Source of the DNA: Mucilaginibacter_A sp050954285
GTDB taxonomy: Bacteria; Bacteroidota; Bacteroidia; Sphingobacteriales; Sphingobacteriaceae
Direction: 5' to 3'
Length of the DNA: 64,000 nucleotides
Assembly (NCBI GenBank): GCA_050954285.1
Contig: JBPBPL010000011.1
Location: 124,001 to 188,000, forward strand
Notes under the pieces: model-generated
Seen by the model: the letters and a program-made list of their open reading frames with translations, nothing else
Told to the model about the DNA's origin: nothing
Database searches by the model: none
Made by a program: the position numbers and the translations under genes
Shown here: positions 43,507-51,954 of the stretch, piece by piece
Layout: each line of letters begins with the position of its first letter
Numbering within the stretch: the first letter of the stretch is position 1

Positions 43507-44361
43507 TTATCGAATCCATAACCGGTCAATCAAAAAGCAAACTGCAAAAACAACACTTGCAATGCCATTAGTTGTCATGAAAGCGAAGTTTACCCTGCTC
43601 AAATCATGTGGTTTTACCAGGCTGTGCTGGTAAATCAGCATGGAACAAAAAACGATGATACCCAAATAATAAGGATAACTTACGTGTGTTAAAAAGATCG
43701 GCAAAATCACAAAAACAGCCGATAAAAGATGCAGGAACGTAGAAAGGTGCAAAGCATTTTTCCTTCCCAAATAAACCGGAATAGAATGCAGTTTTTCTTC
43801 GCGGTCAAAATCTTCATCCTGCAAAGCATAAATAATATCAAAACCACTTACCCAGCACAAAACTGACGCTGAAAATAAGATTGGCAGTGGAGCAAAAGCA
43901 CCGGTAACAACCAGATAAGCACCAATAGGAGCCAGGCTCAACCCCAAACCTAAAACCAGATGGCACAAAAAAGTAAAGCGTTTGGTGGCACTGTAACCCA
44001 AAACCACCAGCAAGGCAACCGGCGATAAATAGAAACAAAGCGGATTGATAAACCACGTTGTGCCGATAAAAAGGAGGCAATTGGCAATTGTAAATATTAA
44101 AGCTGATTGTGCGGTAATGCGACCGGCCGGAATATCGCGCACTTTTGTACGCGGGTTTTTGGCATCAATGTGCCGGTCGAGGTAACGGTTGAAAGCCATA
44201 GCCGCGCTTCTGGCAAAAACCATACAAAGCAGCATCAAGGCTAATTTTAAGGCTGAGAAAACATGATCGGTAGTCGTAATTGCCAAAAAAAAGCCAATGA
44301 AGGCAAAAGGCATGGCAAAAATAGTATGCGAAAAAGTAACGAGGGAAAAATATTTTTTCAT
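43507..44361 (-). CDS. UbiA-family prenyltransferase (menaquinone, MqnP/UbiA-like)
   Basis: 284 aa, ATG at 44361. Eight or nine membrane segments. First Asp-rich motif NRYLDRHIDAKNPRT with the R-D-I-P-A-G sequel, and second motif in YALQDEDFDREEKLHSIP. This is the 4-hydroxybenzoate/futalosine-route type (UbiA or MqnP) rather than MenA. Bacteroidota make menaquinone, and a ubiE/menG gene lies 1.3 kb away, so a step in menaquinone ring prenylation is likely. Starts 15 bases after engB on the same strand. Confidence 0.86.
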   Translation of the reverse strand: MKKYFSLVTFSHTIFAMPFAFIGFFLAITTTDHVFSALKLALMLLCMVFARSAAMAFNRYLDRHIDAKNPRTKVRDIPAGRITAQSALIFTIANCLLFIGTTWFINPLCFYLSPVALLVVLGYSATKRFTFLCHLVLGLGLSLAPIGAYLVVTGAFAPLPILFSASVLCWVSGFDIIYALQDEDFDREEKLHSIPVYLGRKNALHLSTFLHLLSAVFVILPIFLTHVSYPYYLGIIVFCSMLIYQHSLVKPHDLSRVNFAFMTTNGIASVVFAVCFLIDRLWIR

Positions 44362-44375
44362 GTTAAAATAAAGTA

Positions 44376-45011
44376 TTAAGACTGCTCCGGCTGATAAATT
44401 TTGACATCTTTAACGTTGAAATTACGGTTCACTTCGTCCACAAAATTCAAAATCTCATCTTTGCCTTCCTGCGTCTCGGCAGAAGTGATAAAATGCTGCG
44501 GCACATCTTCAAACCATTCTAACAATGCTTTCCGGAACAAAGCCACATGATGCGCCGTTTTTGATTTATTCTGCTTATCGGCCTTGGTAAAAACCAGCAC
44601 AAATGCAATACCACGTTCACCTAAAGCCGAACAAAAATCCAAATCAATCTTTTGAGGTTCTAAACGGCTGTCAATCAGGATAAAAACACATTGCAGGTTT
44701 TCGCGCTTTTCGAGATAATTGCGGATGTATTTGTTCCATTCTTCTTTTTTTCCTTTAGAAATCCGGGCGTAACCGTAGCCGGGCAAATCCACCAAAAACC
44801 AGTTTTCATTAATCATAAAATGATTGATCAGCTGCGTTTTACCCGGCGTTTGCGAGGTTTTGGCCAGGCCTTTTTTCCCGGTAATCATGTTGATCAGCGA
44901 AGATTTGCCTACGTTGGAACGGCCGATAAAAGCATATTCCGGTTTTAAAGGCGGTGGTAATTTGGATATTTGCGTGTTGCTGCAAACAAAATCAGCAGTT
45001 TTGACAATCAT
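44376..45011 (-). CDS. engB: Ribosome-biogenesis GTPase YsxC/EngB
   Basis: 211 aa, ATG at 45011. G1 GRSNVGKSS (residues 30-38), G2 SQTPGKTQ, G3 DLPGYG, G4 TKAD and G5 TSAETQEG, the order of the YihA/EngB family. Helps assemble the 50S subunit. First gene of a two-gene run with the UbiA-family gene; divergent from the VOC gene, with only 31 or so bases between the reading frames. Confidence 0.96.
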   Translation of the reverse strand: MIVKTADFVCSNTQISKLPPPLKPEYAFIGRSNVGKSSLINMITGKKGLAKTSQTPGKTQLINHFMINENWFLVDLPGYGYARISKGKKEEWNKYIRNYLEKRENLQCVFILIDSRLEPQKIDLDFCSALGERGIAFVLVFTKADKQNKSKTAHHVALFRKALLEWFEDVPQHFITSAETQEGKDEILNFVDEVNRNFNVKDVKIYQPEQS

Positions 45012-45078
45012 CCCACAAAGTTAAAATTTTGTTCCCTTTAATTTGATGTTCCAAAGTCAAGATAAAAAAAACCCCAAA

Positions 45079-45567
45079 ATGGATTACCAGATTCCTGCCC
45101 AAACGCGCATTGGTCACGTGCATTTAAAAGTGAGCGATTTACAGCGTTCGATAGATTTTTACTGCGGATTGCTGGGATTTGAGTTGATGCAAAAGTATGG
45201 TGATCAGGCAGCTTTTATTTCTGCCGGCGGTTATCATCATCACATTGGCCTGAATACCTGGCACAGTAAAAATGCACCGCCGGCACCAGAAAGGGCACCC
45301 GGATTATATCATACCGCAATTTTATATCCGGAACGAAAAGATCTGGCAGCGATTTTTAAGCGGCTGATTGATGAGAAATATCCGATCAGCGGTGCATCAG
45401 ATCATGGTGTTTCGGAAGCTATTTATTTAGATGACCCTGATAAAAACGGCGTAGAATTGTACTGGGACCGGCCGCGGGATTTGTGGCCGAAAGATGAGAA
45501 CGGAGAAACTGAAATGTTTTCCCGGCAACTGGATTTTCCTGGTTTGCTGGCCACGCTTTCTGCTTAA
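45079..45567 (+). CDS. VOC-family (glyoxalase/dioxygenase-fold) protein
   Basis: 162 aa from ATG 45079; ATG 45046 gives a 33-base longer version with a polar lead. One glyoxalase-fold unit: IGHVHLKVSDLQRSIDFYCGLLGFEL at the N terminus (in part), HHIGLNTW, LYHTAILYPERKDLAAIFK and VSEAIYLDDPDKNGVELYWDRP. The metal His and Glu positions (HVHL, HHIGL, ELYWD) are kept, so a metal-dependent dioxygenase or isomerase activity is possible. It resembles the N-terminal half of catechol 2,3-dioxygenase-like CatE. Substrate unknown. Confidence 0.85.
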   Translation: MDYQIPAQTRIGHVHLKVSDLQRSIDFYCGLLGFELMQKYGDQAAFISAGGYHHHIGLNTWHSKNAPPAPERAPGLYHTAILYPERKDLAAIFKRLIDEKYPISGASDHGVSEAIYLDDPDKNGVELYWDRPRDLWPKDENGETEMFSRQLDFPGLLATLSA

Positions 45568-45569
45568 CG

Positions 45570-45583
45570 ATGCTTCTTTTAGC
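45570..45583 (-). repeat. Dispersed word, one mismatch (GCTAAAAGAAGCAT)
   Basis: Intergenic between the VOC gene and ubiE; preceded on the motif strand by AAATAAATAGGT, a version of the AT-rich arm. Confidence 0.68.
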
Positions 45584-45614
45584 ACCTATTTATTCGCATC
45601 TTTGAAACATCAGC

Positions 45615-46346
45615 ATGAACAAAACGATAACTCCTTACCAAAACAATCAGGCAACTAAGAAAGAACAGGTGGCCGATATGTTCAATAATATTTCTAAAAC
45701 TTACGATTTTTTGAACCATTTTATGTCGGTTGGGATCGATATCATCTGGCGGAAAATTGCGATCAACGAACTGAAAAAAGATAAACCGCAATTAATTTTA
45801 GATGTGGCCACTGGAACCGGAGATTTTGCTTTTGAGGCGATTAAAATATTGCAACCAAAAAAAATTATCGGCGTAGATATTTCGCAGGGAATGCTGAACA
45901 TTGCCCAAAAAAAGATCGATAAAAGAAGCATGAATAATCGTTTTGAGGTTCGTTTGGGTGATTCTGAAAAGCTGCTTTTTAATAGCGATGAGTTCGATGC
46001 TGTTACGGTTGCTTACGGCGTTCGTAATTTTGAAAATCTGGAAGCCGGTTTGGCCGATATGTGCCGCGTATTGAAACCAGGCGGAAAAGCGGTTATTCTG
46101 GAATTTTCTAAACCTAAAGTATTCCCGATCAAGCATTTATATCATTTTTATTTCAATTACATCACGCCATTAATTGGAAAACTGTTTTCTAAAGATGCGC
46201 GCGCTTATTCTTATCTGCCCGAATCCGTGGCAGCTTTTCCGGATGGCGAGCGTTTTATCAGCCTGATGCAAAAAGTAGGTTTCAGAAATACCAAAAACAG
46301 GCCGCTTGCGTTTGGCATTTGTTCGGTTTATACGGGCATCAAATGA
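45615..46346 (+). CDS. ubiE: Demethylmenaquinone methyltransferase
   Basis: 243 aa, ATG at 45615. UbiE/COQ5 family: YDFLNHFMSVGIDIIWR near the N terminus, SAM-binding LDVATGTGDFAFEA, GVDISQGML, VTVAYGVRNFENL and KPGGKAVILEFSKP. Last methylation step of menaquinone synthesis. The stop overlaps the porT start (ATGA), so the two are translationally coupled. An exact dispersed-word copy (45918-45931) is read D-K-R-S-M. Confidence 0.96.
   Translation: MNKTITPYQNNQATKKEQVADMFNNISKTYDFLNHFMSVGIDIIWRKIAINELKKDKPQLILDVATGTGDFAFEAIKILQPKKIIGVDISQGMLNIAQKKIDKRSMNNRFEVRLGDSEKLLFNSDEFDAVTVAYGVRNFENLEAGLADMCRVLKPGGKAVILEFSKPKVFPIKHLYHFYFNYITPLIGKLFSKDARAYSYLPESVAAFPDGERFISLMQKVGFRNTKNRPLAFGICSVYTGIK
45918..45931 (+). 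repeat. Dispersed word, exact, inside ubiE
   Basis: GATAAAAGAAGCAT read as Asp-Lys-Arg-Ser-Met in the surface loop after the SAM site. Confidence 0.8.
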
Positions 46347-47089
46347 GTAAAAGCTACCTACTGTTTTTATCGGTGTTTTTTGGGGTCGGGCGAGTTTCTG
46401 CACAGCAAGTAACGCAGGCTTGGGCTGGTGGTGCCGATCAAAGCAGGTTCTCTTTTGGCTACACTTTTCAATACGTTAGCTCCTCTTATAAAATCCTGAA
46501 AAAACCAAACTGGCGCACTCCTTATTACGATCAGGGCACTAACCGCAATGTAACCGATTCTTTAAACAGCATCAGTTCGCCGGGCACGGCTGGTTTTGCA
46601 TTAGGTTTTTTGGCGAGATACAGCGTTACAGACAATCTGGAAATCCGGTCGGTGCCAACGCTTTCTTTTACAGATCGGGTAGTTAGTTATCAATATCGAA
46701 CCCAAGATCTGGCACCTGATATACAACAGACTGTCTCCACCACGCAGGCAGAATTTCCGCTGGAATTGAAGCTGAAATCCAACCGAATCGGTAATTTCCG
46801 GGCTTATGTTTTGGGAGGCGTAAAATATTCTTACGGCATCGGCAATCAAAGTAAAGCTAATGAAGCGGATTTGGCTCCTTTGGATCGAAAACTGAAAAAT
46901 GTGCGTAATTTTTCTTCGTATGTGGCCGGTTTCGGGTGTGATATTTACCTGGAATATTTCAAGCTTTCTCCCGAAATCAAGCTATCCAACTCTTTTGGCA
47001 ACGTACTTTATCCCGAAAATCATCCTTATGCTAACCCGCTGGATAAATTATTTCTGCACAATATCATGTTTAGTTTGTTTTTCGAATAA
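46343..47089 (+). CDS. porT: Type IX secretion/gliding outer-membrane protein PorT
   Basis: 248 aa from ATG 46343. Signal peptide (MSKSYLLFLSVFFGVGRVSAQQ) and an eight-stranded-type beta-barrel ending ...IMFSLFFE. The pattern SSPGTAGFALGFLARYSVTDNLEIRSVPTLSFTDRVVSYQYR (in short landmarks) is that of PorT/SprT, and porT directly behind ubiE is, to my knowledge, a conserved order in this phylum. PorT is a needed part of the type IX secretion system. The T9SS-sorted protein at 34.0 kb would be a client. A one-mismatch word at 46358-46371 codes part of the signal peptide (L-F-L-S). Confidence 0.82.
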   Translation: MSKSYLLFLSVFFGVGRVSAQQVTQAWAGGADQSRFSFGYTFQYVSSSYKILKKPNWRTPYYDQGTNRNVTDSLNSISSPGTAGFALGFLARYSVTDNLEIRSVPTLSFTDRVVSYQYRTQDLAPDIQQTVSTTQAEFPLELKLKSNRIGNFRAYVLGGVKYSYGIGNQSKANEADLAPLDRKLKNVRNFSSYVAGFGCDIYLEYFKLSPEIKLSNSFGNVLYPENHPYANPLDKLFLHNIMFSLFFE

Positions 47090-47134
47090 ATTTACAAACT
47101 CCGGCGCAAAAACATTTCTTTGTGCTTTGATTTA

Positions 47135-47148
47135 ATACTTCTTTTATG
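47135..47148 (-). repeat. Dispersed word, one mismatch, overlapping SDR start codon
   Basis: ATACTTCTTTTATG on the plus strand; the ATG (47146-47148) is the start codon of the SDR gene, as at dnaE. Confidence 0.72.
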
Positions 47149-47904
47149 AACAAAATTGCATTGATTACAGGAGCCAGTTCTGGCATTGGTGAAGCTTGCG
47201 CACAAGTTTTAGCACGCGAAGGTTTTAAACTGATCCTGACTGGCAGACAAGCCGATAAACTGGAAAAACTGGCTTCGGCACTAAACATTCAATACCAAAC
47301 AGAAGTTGCGGTGGCTACTTTTGATATTCGTGATAAAGCTGCCGTTCAGCATAATTTGGAAACCTTGCCCGAAAGCTGGAAAAAAGTGGATGTGCTGATC
47401 AATAATGCTGGCTTAAGCCAGGGCTTAGAGCCGATCAATCAGGGAAATCCAGACGATTGGGATGTGATGATCGATACCAATATCAAAGGTTTATTATATG
47501 CCAGCAAAGTGGTTTCCAACTGGATGATTACGAACGGTGGCGGCCATATTGTGAACTTAGGTTCTATTGCCGGAAAAGAAGTTTATCCAAATGGAAACGT
47601 TTACTGCGCCACCAAACATGCCGTGGATGCTTTGAACAAAGCCATGCGTGTGGATTTATTACCGCACGGAATTAAAGTTTCGGCCATCAATCCGGGAGCT
47701 GTGGAAACCAATTTTTCCAACATTCGCTTTAAAGGTGATACTGATCGTGCCAAAAAAGTTTATGAAGGTTTTGAGCCGCTGGTAGCTGCAGATATTGCGG
47801 AAACGATTTGGTTTATTGTTTCGCGGCCGGCACACGTAAATATCAACGATTTAACAATTATGCCTACGGCGCAAGCAAATGCTGTTAACTTTGCGCGGAA
47901 ATAG
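47146..47904 (+). CDS. Short-chain dehydrogenase/reductase (YdfG-like)
   Basis: 252 aa, ATG at 47146. Classical SDR: cofactor loop TGASSGIGEA (residues 6-15), NNAGLSQG, catalytic Ser in NLGSIAGKEVYP and the Y-x-x-x-K in VYCATKHAV. The closest remembered group is YdfG, which oxidises serine and 3-hydroxy acids with NADP+. Cytosolic. Flanked by porT (56-base gap) and yqeY (63-base gap), each gap bearing a dispersed word. Confidence 0.92.
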   Translation: MNKIALITGASSGIGEACAQVLAREGFKLILTGRQADKLEKLASALNIQYQTEVAVATFDIRDKAAVQHNLETLPESWKKVDVLINNAGLSQGLEPINQGNPDDWDVMIDTNIKGLLYASKVVSNWMITNGGGHIVNLGSIAGKEVYPNGNVYCATKHAVDALNKAMRVDLLPHGIKVSAINPGAVETNFSNIRFKGDTDRAKKVYEGFEPLVAADIAETIWFIVSRPAHVNINDLTIMPTAQANAVNFARK

Positions 47905-47955
47905 GAGTGGAACATGTGAGAGCGATTTGATATTCATCAACACTAAAAAAACACC

Positions 47956-47969
47956 GATAAAAGAAGCAT
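47956..47969 (+). repeat. Dispersed word, exact, supplying yqeY start codon
   Basis: GATAAAAGAAGCAT followed by G: its last two bases plus G make the ATG (47968-47970) of the YqeY gene. Confidence 0.85.
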
Positions 47970-48414
47970 GTTAGTTGAAACGATAGATCAGGATATAAAA
48001 AAAGCAATGTTGGCCAAAGCTGATGCGCGTTTGCGTGGATTGCGGGCGATCAAATCTGCTTTGCTGCTGGCGCGGACAGAAAAAGGTGCATCGGAAGCGA
48101 TCTCCGAAGAAACAGAATTAAAGGTTTTGCAGAAGCTGATTAAGCAGCGCAAAGAATCCGCAGAAATCTATCAGACCCAAAACCGCGATGATTTGTATCA
48201 GATTGAAAAAGAAGAAATGCAAGTGATAGAAGCATATTTGCCACAGCAGATGAGCCGGGAAGAAATTACTGCGTATTTGCAGGAAATGATTGCCAGAACA
48301 GGAGCAACTTCTGTAAAAGATATGGGTAAAGTGATGGGAACGGCCAATAAAGAACTGGCCGGAAAAGCAGATGGCAAAACAATTTCTGAAATTGTGAAGC
48401 AATTGCTGCAATAA
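47968..48414 (+). CDS. GatB/YqeY-domain protein
   Basis: 148 aa, ATG at 47968. Whole protein is the YqeY fold, with LRAIKSALLLARTEKG, VLQKLIKQRKESAEIY, EAYLPQQMSREEI and MGKVMGTANKELAGKADGKTISEIVKQLL (in part). Related to the tail domain of GatB and thought to bind tRNA, but the role of stand-alone YqeY is not settled. Start codon lies in the dispersed word. Confidence 0.92.
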   Translation: MLVETIDQDIKKAMLAKADARLRGLRAIKSALLLARTEKGASEAISEETELKVLQKLIKQRKESAEIYQTQNRDDLYQIEKEEMQVIEAYLPQQMSREEITAYLQEMIARTGATSVKDMGKVMGTANKELAGKADGKTISEIVKQLLQ

Positions 48415-48534
48415 TATAATTCGGGTTTTTGGCAGAAACCAATTGTAAAAAGCTAATTTTATAGCCGTTGCAACAGATAGGACAGTAAAAATTCTGGGTT
48501 TATTACCTGTAGCAAATAATTTGATTGAACTTTT

Positions 48535-49296
48535 ATGGACTTTGTGGTTAAAGAAGAAAATGGATTCAGATATATAGAACAAGGTACAGGTGAAGTGTTA
48601 TTGCTGCTACATGGATTGATGGGTGCTTTGAGTAACTGGCAATATGTAATTGAAGAATTTAGCAAAGATTACCGGGTGATTATCCCAATGTTGCCAATTT
48701 ATGAATTACCGTTGCTAACCATCGGTGTGAAAACCCTTTCTAAATTTGTGCATAAATTTATTCAATATAAAAAGCTGGAAAATGTAACCGTTCTGGGCAA
48801 TTCGCTTGGCGGGCATGTAGGTTTGATTTATGCTTTAAATCACCCCGAAAATTTAAAATCAATGGTGCTGGCAGGTAGTTCCGGTTTGTACGAAAATGCT
48901 TTCGGAGGTTCTTTTCCGCGGAGAGAAAGTTATGATTTTATTAAGGAAAAAGTAGAATACACTTTTTATAGTCCGAAAACTGCAACAAAAGAGCTGGTGG
49001 ACGACGTATATGAAAGTGTAAATAATCGCCACAAAATTATCCGTTTGCTGGCGATGGCAAAATCTGCAATCCGGCACAACATGGCTAAAGATCTACATAA
49101 GATAAAAATCCCGGTTGCTTTAATTTGGGGTAAAAATGATAAAATTACACCACCGGAAGTTGCTGTAGAATTTAGCCAGTTACTACCAAATGTAGAGCTA
49201 ACTTGGGTAGATGAATGCGGCCACGCGCCAATGATGGAGCAGCCGGTAGAATTTAACCGGTTATTAAAAATTTTCCTCGAAAAAAATAAAGATTAA
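48535..49296 (+). CDS. Alpha/beta hydrolase
   Basis: 253 aa, ATG at 48535. HGLMGALSNW oxyanion loop, GNSLGGH nucleophile elbow (Ser about 86), Asp in WGKNDKITP, and His in ECGHAPMMEQP. Typical of serine C-C bond hydrolases and esterases; substrate unknown. It starts the run hydrolase / CBS protein / nadK (1- and 7-base gaps), conserved in many Bacteroidota, so it is probably co-transcribed with the envelope cluster. The short gene-free stretch before it (48415-48534) likely holds the promoter. Confidence 0.9.
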   Translation: MDFVVKEENGFRYIEQGTGEVLLLLHGLMGALSNWQYVIEEFSKDYRVIIPMLPIYELPLLTIGVKTLSKFVHKFIQYKKLENVTVLGNSLGGHVGLIYALNHPENLKSMVLAGSSGLYENAFGGSFPRRESYDFIKEKVEYTFYSPKTATKELVDDVYESVNNRHKIIRLLAMAKSAIRHNMAKDLHKIKIPVALIWGKNDKITPPEVAVEFSQLLPNVELTWVDECGHAPMMEQPVEFNRLLKIFLEKNKD

Positions 49297-49297
49297 T

Positions 49298-49960
49298 ATG
49301 GTTGCTGCCGAAATGATTTCTGACATCATCCCATCAGTAAAACCAACCGACTCGGTTGAAAAAGTAAATATTCTTTTTACAGAATTTAAAGTGGAAGAAC
49401 TGCCAGTAGTTGATGGAGAGCAGTTTTTGGGCCTAATTACTGAAGATGATTTGATTGAAGTTTTTGATGAGGAATTGCCAGTCAGCACAATTTCACTTTC
49501 CAAAACGCAAGCTTTTGTTCGCGAAGGGCAGCATATTTATGATGTGATTCGGCTGTTTCATGCACAGCAGCTGAGCGTAGTGCCGGTGTTGGATATGCAG
49601 AATAACTACGTTGGCCTAATTAACATTCATACGCTTACCGATTATTTTGCAACACTTACCTCGGCTATAGAACCGGGTGCTATAATTGTACTTGAAATTG
49701 GTAACCGCGATAACTCATTGGTACAAATGGCGCAAATCGTGGAGTCTGACAAAGCGCAAATATTGAGTTCATACGTTCGCTCGTTCTCGGATTCTACCCG
49801 GCTGGAAGTAACGCTGAAAATCAATAAAAAGGATGTTTCGGCAATTTTGGCCAGTTTTAACCGGTACGATTACCAGATTACGGGTGTGTTTAACCAGGCT
49901 CAGGTAGAAGACGATTCTAAGAACCGTTACGATTTACTGATGAACTACATCAATTTATAA
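49298..49960 (+). CDS. CBS-domain protein
   Basis: 220 aa, ATG at 49298. Two CBS motifs (about residues 5-60 and 70-125: EELPVVDGEQFLGLITEDDLIE, QLSVVPVLDMQNNYVGLINIHTL) followed by an ACT-like alpha/beta tail (ALLVLEIGNRDNS-type start). CBS pairs bind adenosyl nucleotides, which fits its place just ahead of NAD kinase, but its partner is unknown. Part of the run from 48.5 to 57.4 kb. Confidence 0.88.
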   Translation: MVAAEMISDIIPSVKPTDSVEKVNILFTEFKVEELPVVDGEQFLGLITEDDLIEVFDEELPVSTISLSKTQAFVREGQHIYDVIRLFHAQQLSVVPVLDMQNNYVGLINIHTLTDYFATLTSAIEPGAIIVLEIGNRDNSLVQMAQIVESDKAQILSSYVRSFSDSTRLEVTLKINKKDVSAILASFNRYDYQITGVFNQAQVEDDSKNRYDLLMNYINL

Positions 49961-49967
49961 TCCATTT

Positions 49968-50849
49968 ATGAAGATTGCAGTTTACGGCAAACCTTTCAAC
50001 CAAACATTATTGCCGCTAGTCAGGCAAGTTTTTGATGGTTTAGTACAGCATCGGGCTGAGATATTTGTACATCAGGAACTGAACGATTTTATCTCAGGTC
50101 AGCCCGATTTCAACCCCAATAATACTATTTTTAACAGTTATAACGATATAAAAAACAAGGTTGATGTGATGCTGACTTTGGGCGGCGATGGAACCATATT
50201 GGGTACCGTAGATATCATCCGCGATTCTGAAATACCGGTCATCGGCATTAATTTTGGTCGTTTGGGTTTTTTGGCCAGTGTCAATAAAAACGATATTTCA
50301 GCTGCCCTACATGCACTTGTAAATGGGCAATATACACTGGATCGCCGTGTGTTACTGGAAATAGAATCCAATCCGGCCGTGTTTAAAAATCAGAATACTG
50401 CTTTAAATGATATCACCATTCACAAGCGCGATGACGCGGCTATGATTACGATTCATGCTTTTTTAAACGATGAATTTTTAAACTCCTACTGGGGCGACGG
50501 TATTATTGTTTCTACGCCAACTGGTTCTACCGCTTATTCCCTAAGCTGCGGCGGCCCGATTGTGATCCCGCAATCCGGTAATTTTGTAATCACCCCAATT
50601 TCACCCCACAACCTTAATGTGCGGCCAATTGTAGTTTCTGATAGCAACAAACTCACTTTTAAAATAGAAACACGCAGTTCCAACTATCTTATTTCTTGCG
50701 ACTCCAAAACGGAAATTATAGATACCAATAGTGTTTTCACTATCAGCAAAGCCAATTACGCTTTTAATCTGATCCGGCTGAATAATGAAAGCTATTTATC
50801 CACGTTAAGGAACAAATTAATGTGGGGACTTGATGCGCGAAATTATTGA
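49968..50849 (+). CDS. nadK: NAD kinase
   Basis: 293 aa, ATG at 49968. GGDGTILGTVD (about residue 68) with the catalytic GGDG, NFGRLGFLA, NDITIHKRD, and TPTGSTAYSLSCGGPI, the full family signature. Phosphorylates NAD+ to NADP+. Its stop (TGA 50847-50849) overlaps the likely ATG of the next gene. Confidence 0.97.
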   Translation: MKIAVYGKPFNQTLLPLVRQVFDGLVQHRAEIFVHQELNDFISGQPDFNPNNTIFNSYNDIKNKVDVMLTLGGDGTILGTVDIIRDSEIPVIGINFGRLGFLASVNKNDISAALHALVNGQYTLDRRVLLEIESNPAVFKNQNTALNDITIHKRDDAAMITIHAFLNDEFLNSYWGDGIIVSTPTGSTAYSLSCGGPIVIPQSGNFVITPISPHNLNVRPIVVSDSNKLTFKIETRSSNYLISCDSKTEIIDTNSVFTISKANYAFNLIRLNNESYLSTLRNKLMWGLDARNY

Positions 50850-51643
50850 TGTTGCCAATGCGTAAACTGTATGGTTTGCTTCTTTTACTACTGATTTCTT
50901 TGGGTGCTTTTGCGCAAAAATGGGAACTTGGAGGCTTTGCAGGTACTTCCGGATACATGGGTGAGTTTAATGAAATCAACCCAGTTAAATTCACTGATTT
51001 TTCTATCGGCGCTTTTGTGAAGCATAATTTTAATGGTTATTTTTCTGCAAAACTGGGCTACACTTATGGTACGATTCGCGGTGCCGACAGTACCTCATCC
51101 AATCAGCAATTGCGCAACCGCAACCTCAGTTTTTATGACGGTTTGAGCGAACTGGCCCTGACTGGCGAACTCAATTTCTTTAATTATCAGCCAGGAATTA
51201 GCATTAAAAGATGGTCGCCTTTTATTTTTTCCGGCATTGCAATCGTTAATTATAATCCTAAGGCTGATTATAATGATAATAGTTATGATTTGCGATCATT
51301 AAAAACAGAAGGTCAGCAAAAAGAATACAACACTACAGCATTAAGTATTCCTTATGGCGTTGGTGTGAAGGTAAATTTTTATAAGAGCTGGAACTTGGCT
51401 TTGGAGCTGGGTTATCGCACGGCATTTACCGGTTACTTGGATGACGTAAGTGGAAATTATGCCGATAAAAACAGTATGAGCAATGCTTATTCTAAAATTT
51501 TTGCAGACCGTTCGGGCGAGAAAACAGGTGTTTACATCGGCTCTACGGGTTCACAGCGCGGCGATTTACGGTCGAGAGACACTTATATGATTGCAGGTTT
51601 CAGTATTTCGTACACTTTTATCAGTCAAAAATGTTTCTATTAA
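50849..51643 (+). CDS. DUF6089-type outer-membrane beta-barrel protein
   Basis: 264 aa from ATG 50849 (or 50858, which would start MRKLYG). Signal peptide with cleavage after AFA in LLISLGAFAQKWELGG. The mature part begins GGFAGTSGYMGEFNEINP and is barrel-like; this start and the position between nadK and uppS mark the DUF6089 family of Bacteroidota. Function unknown. An exact dispersed word (51464-51477) is read D-K-N-S-M. Confidence 0.82.
   Translation: MLPMRKLYGLLLLLLISLGAFAQKWELGGFAGTSGYMGEFNEINPVKFTDFSIGAFVKHNFNGYFSAKLGYTYGTIRGADSTSSNQQLRNRNLSFYDGLSELALTGELNFFNYQPGISIKRWSPFIFSGIAIVNYNPKADYNDNSYDLRSLKTEGQQKEYNTTALSIPYGVGVKVNFYKSWNLALELGYRTAFTGYLDDVSGNYADKNSMSNAYSKIFADRSGEKTGVYIGSTGSQRGDLRSRDTYMIAGFSISYTFISQKCFY
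51464..51477 (+). repeat. Dispersed word, exact, inside DUF6089 gene
   Basis: GATAAAAACAGTAT read Asp-Lys-Asn-Ser-Met, in a surface-type loop. Confidence 0.8.
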
Positions 51644-51652
51644 ATTTAGGTT

Positions 51653-51666
51653 GATAAACGAAGCAT
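51653..51666 (+). repeat. Dispersed word, one mismatch (GATAAACGAAGCAT)
   Basis: Immediately after the DUF6089 stop; preceded by TAAATTTAGGTT, so the full arm is present although the core has one mismatch. Confidence 0.75.
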
Positions 51667-51731
51667 GCATCAGGTTAATCACTATAATAATTTATCAGCA
51701 CAAAAACCATTAACAGATAACCCACAACCGG

Positions 51732-51764
51732 AAGACAATAGTTTGCAGATTAATTTTACCTTTG
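51732..51764 (+). promoter_or_regulatory. Candidate promoter of the uppS-bamA run
   Basis: TTTG at 51732-51735 and TACCTTTG at 51757-51764 (TAnnTTTG), 21 bases between, a spacing close to the Bacteroidota -33/-7 arrangement. It would give a leader of about 185 bases that includes the word at 51815. Confidence 0.55.
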
Positions 51765-51814
51765 CAGCTTGAATTTTTTGTTCGGCAAGTACAAAACAGG
51801 ACTGAAATTTAGGT

Positions 51815-51828
51815 CGATAAAAACAGTA
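51815..51828 (+). repeat. Dispersed word, exact (GATAAAAACAGTAT)
   Basis: Intergenic, in the uppS leader; preceded by GAAATTTAGGTC, identical in that arm to the copy at 31065. Confidence 0.88.
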
Positions 51829-51954
51829 TAAAGCTTTGCTTTTAACATAAAACAGATGATGATCATAGTGAATTACTGGAGTAAATAAATTTCAACAAAT
51901 AAAAACAGCCGGATACAATAGTAGCAGCCAAAAGGTTTCTGCAAAAAATATTCA

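Larger units (their letters stand above)
51644..51954 (+). other. Gene-free stretch before uppS
   Basis: 311 bases without a gene. It holds a one-mismatch dispersed word with its arm, a candidate promoter, an exact word with its arm, and the uppS leader. I see no other RNA gene or riboswitch. Confidence 0.6.
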
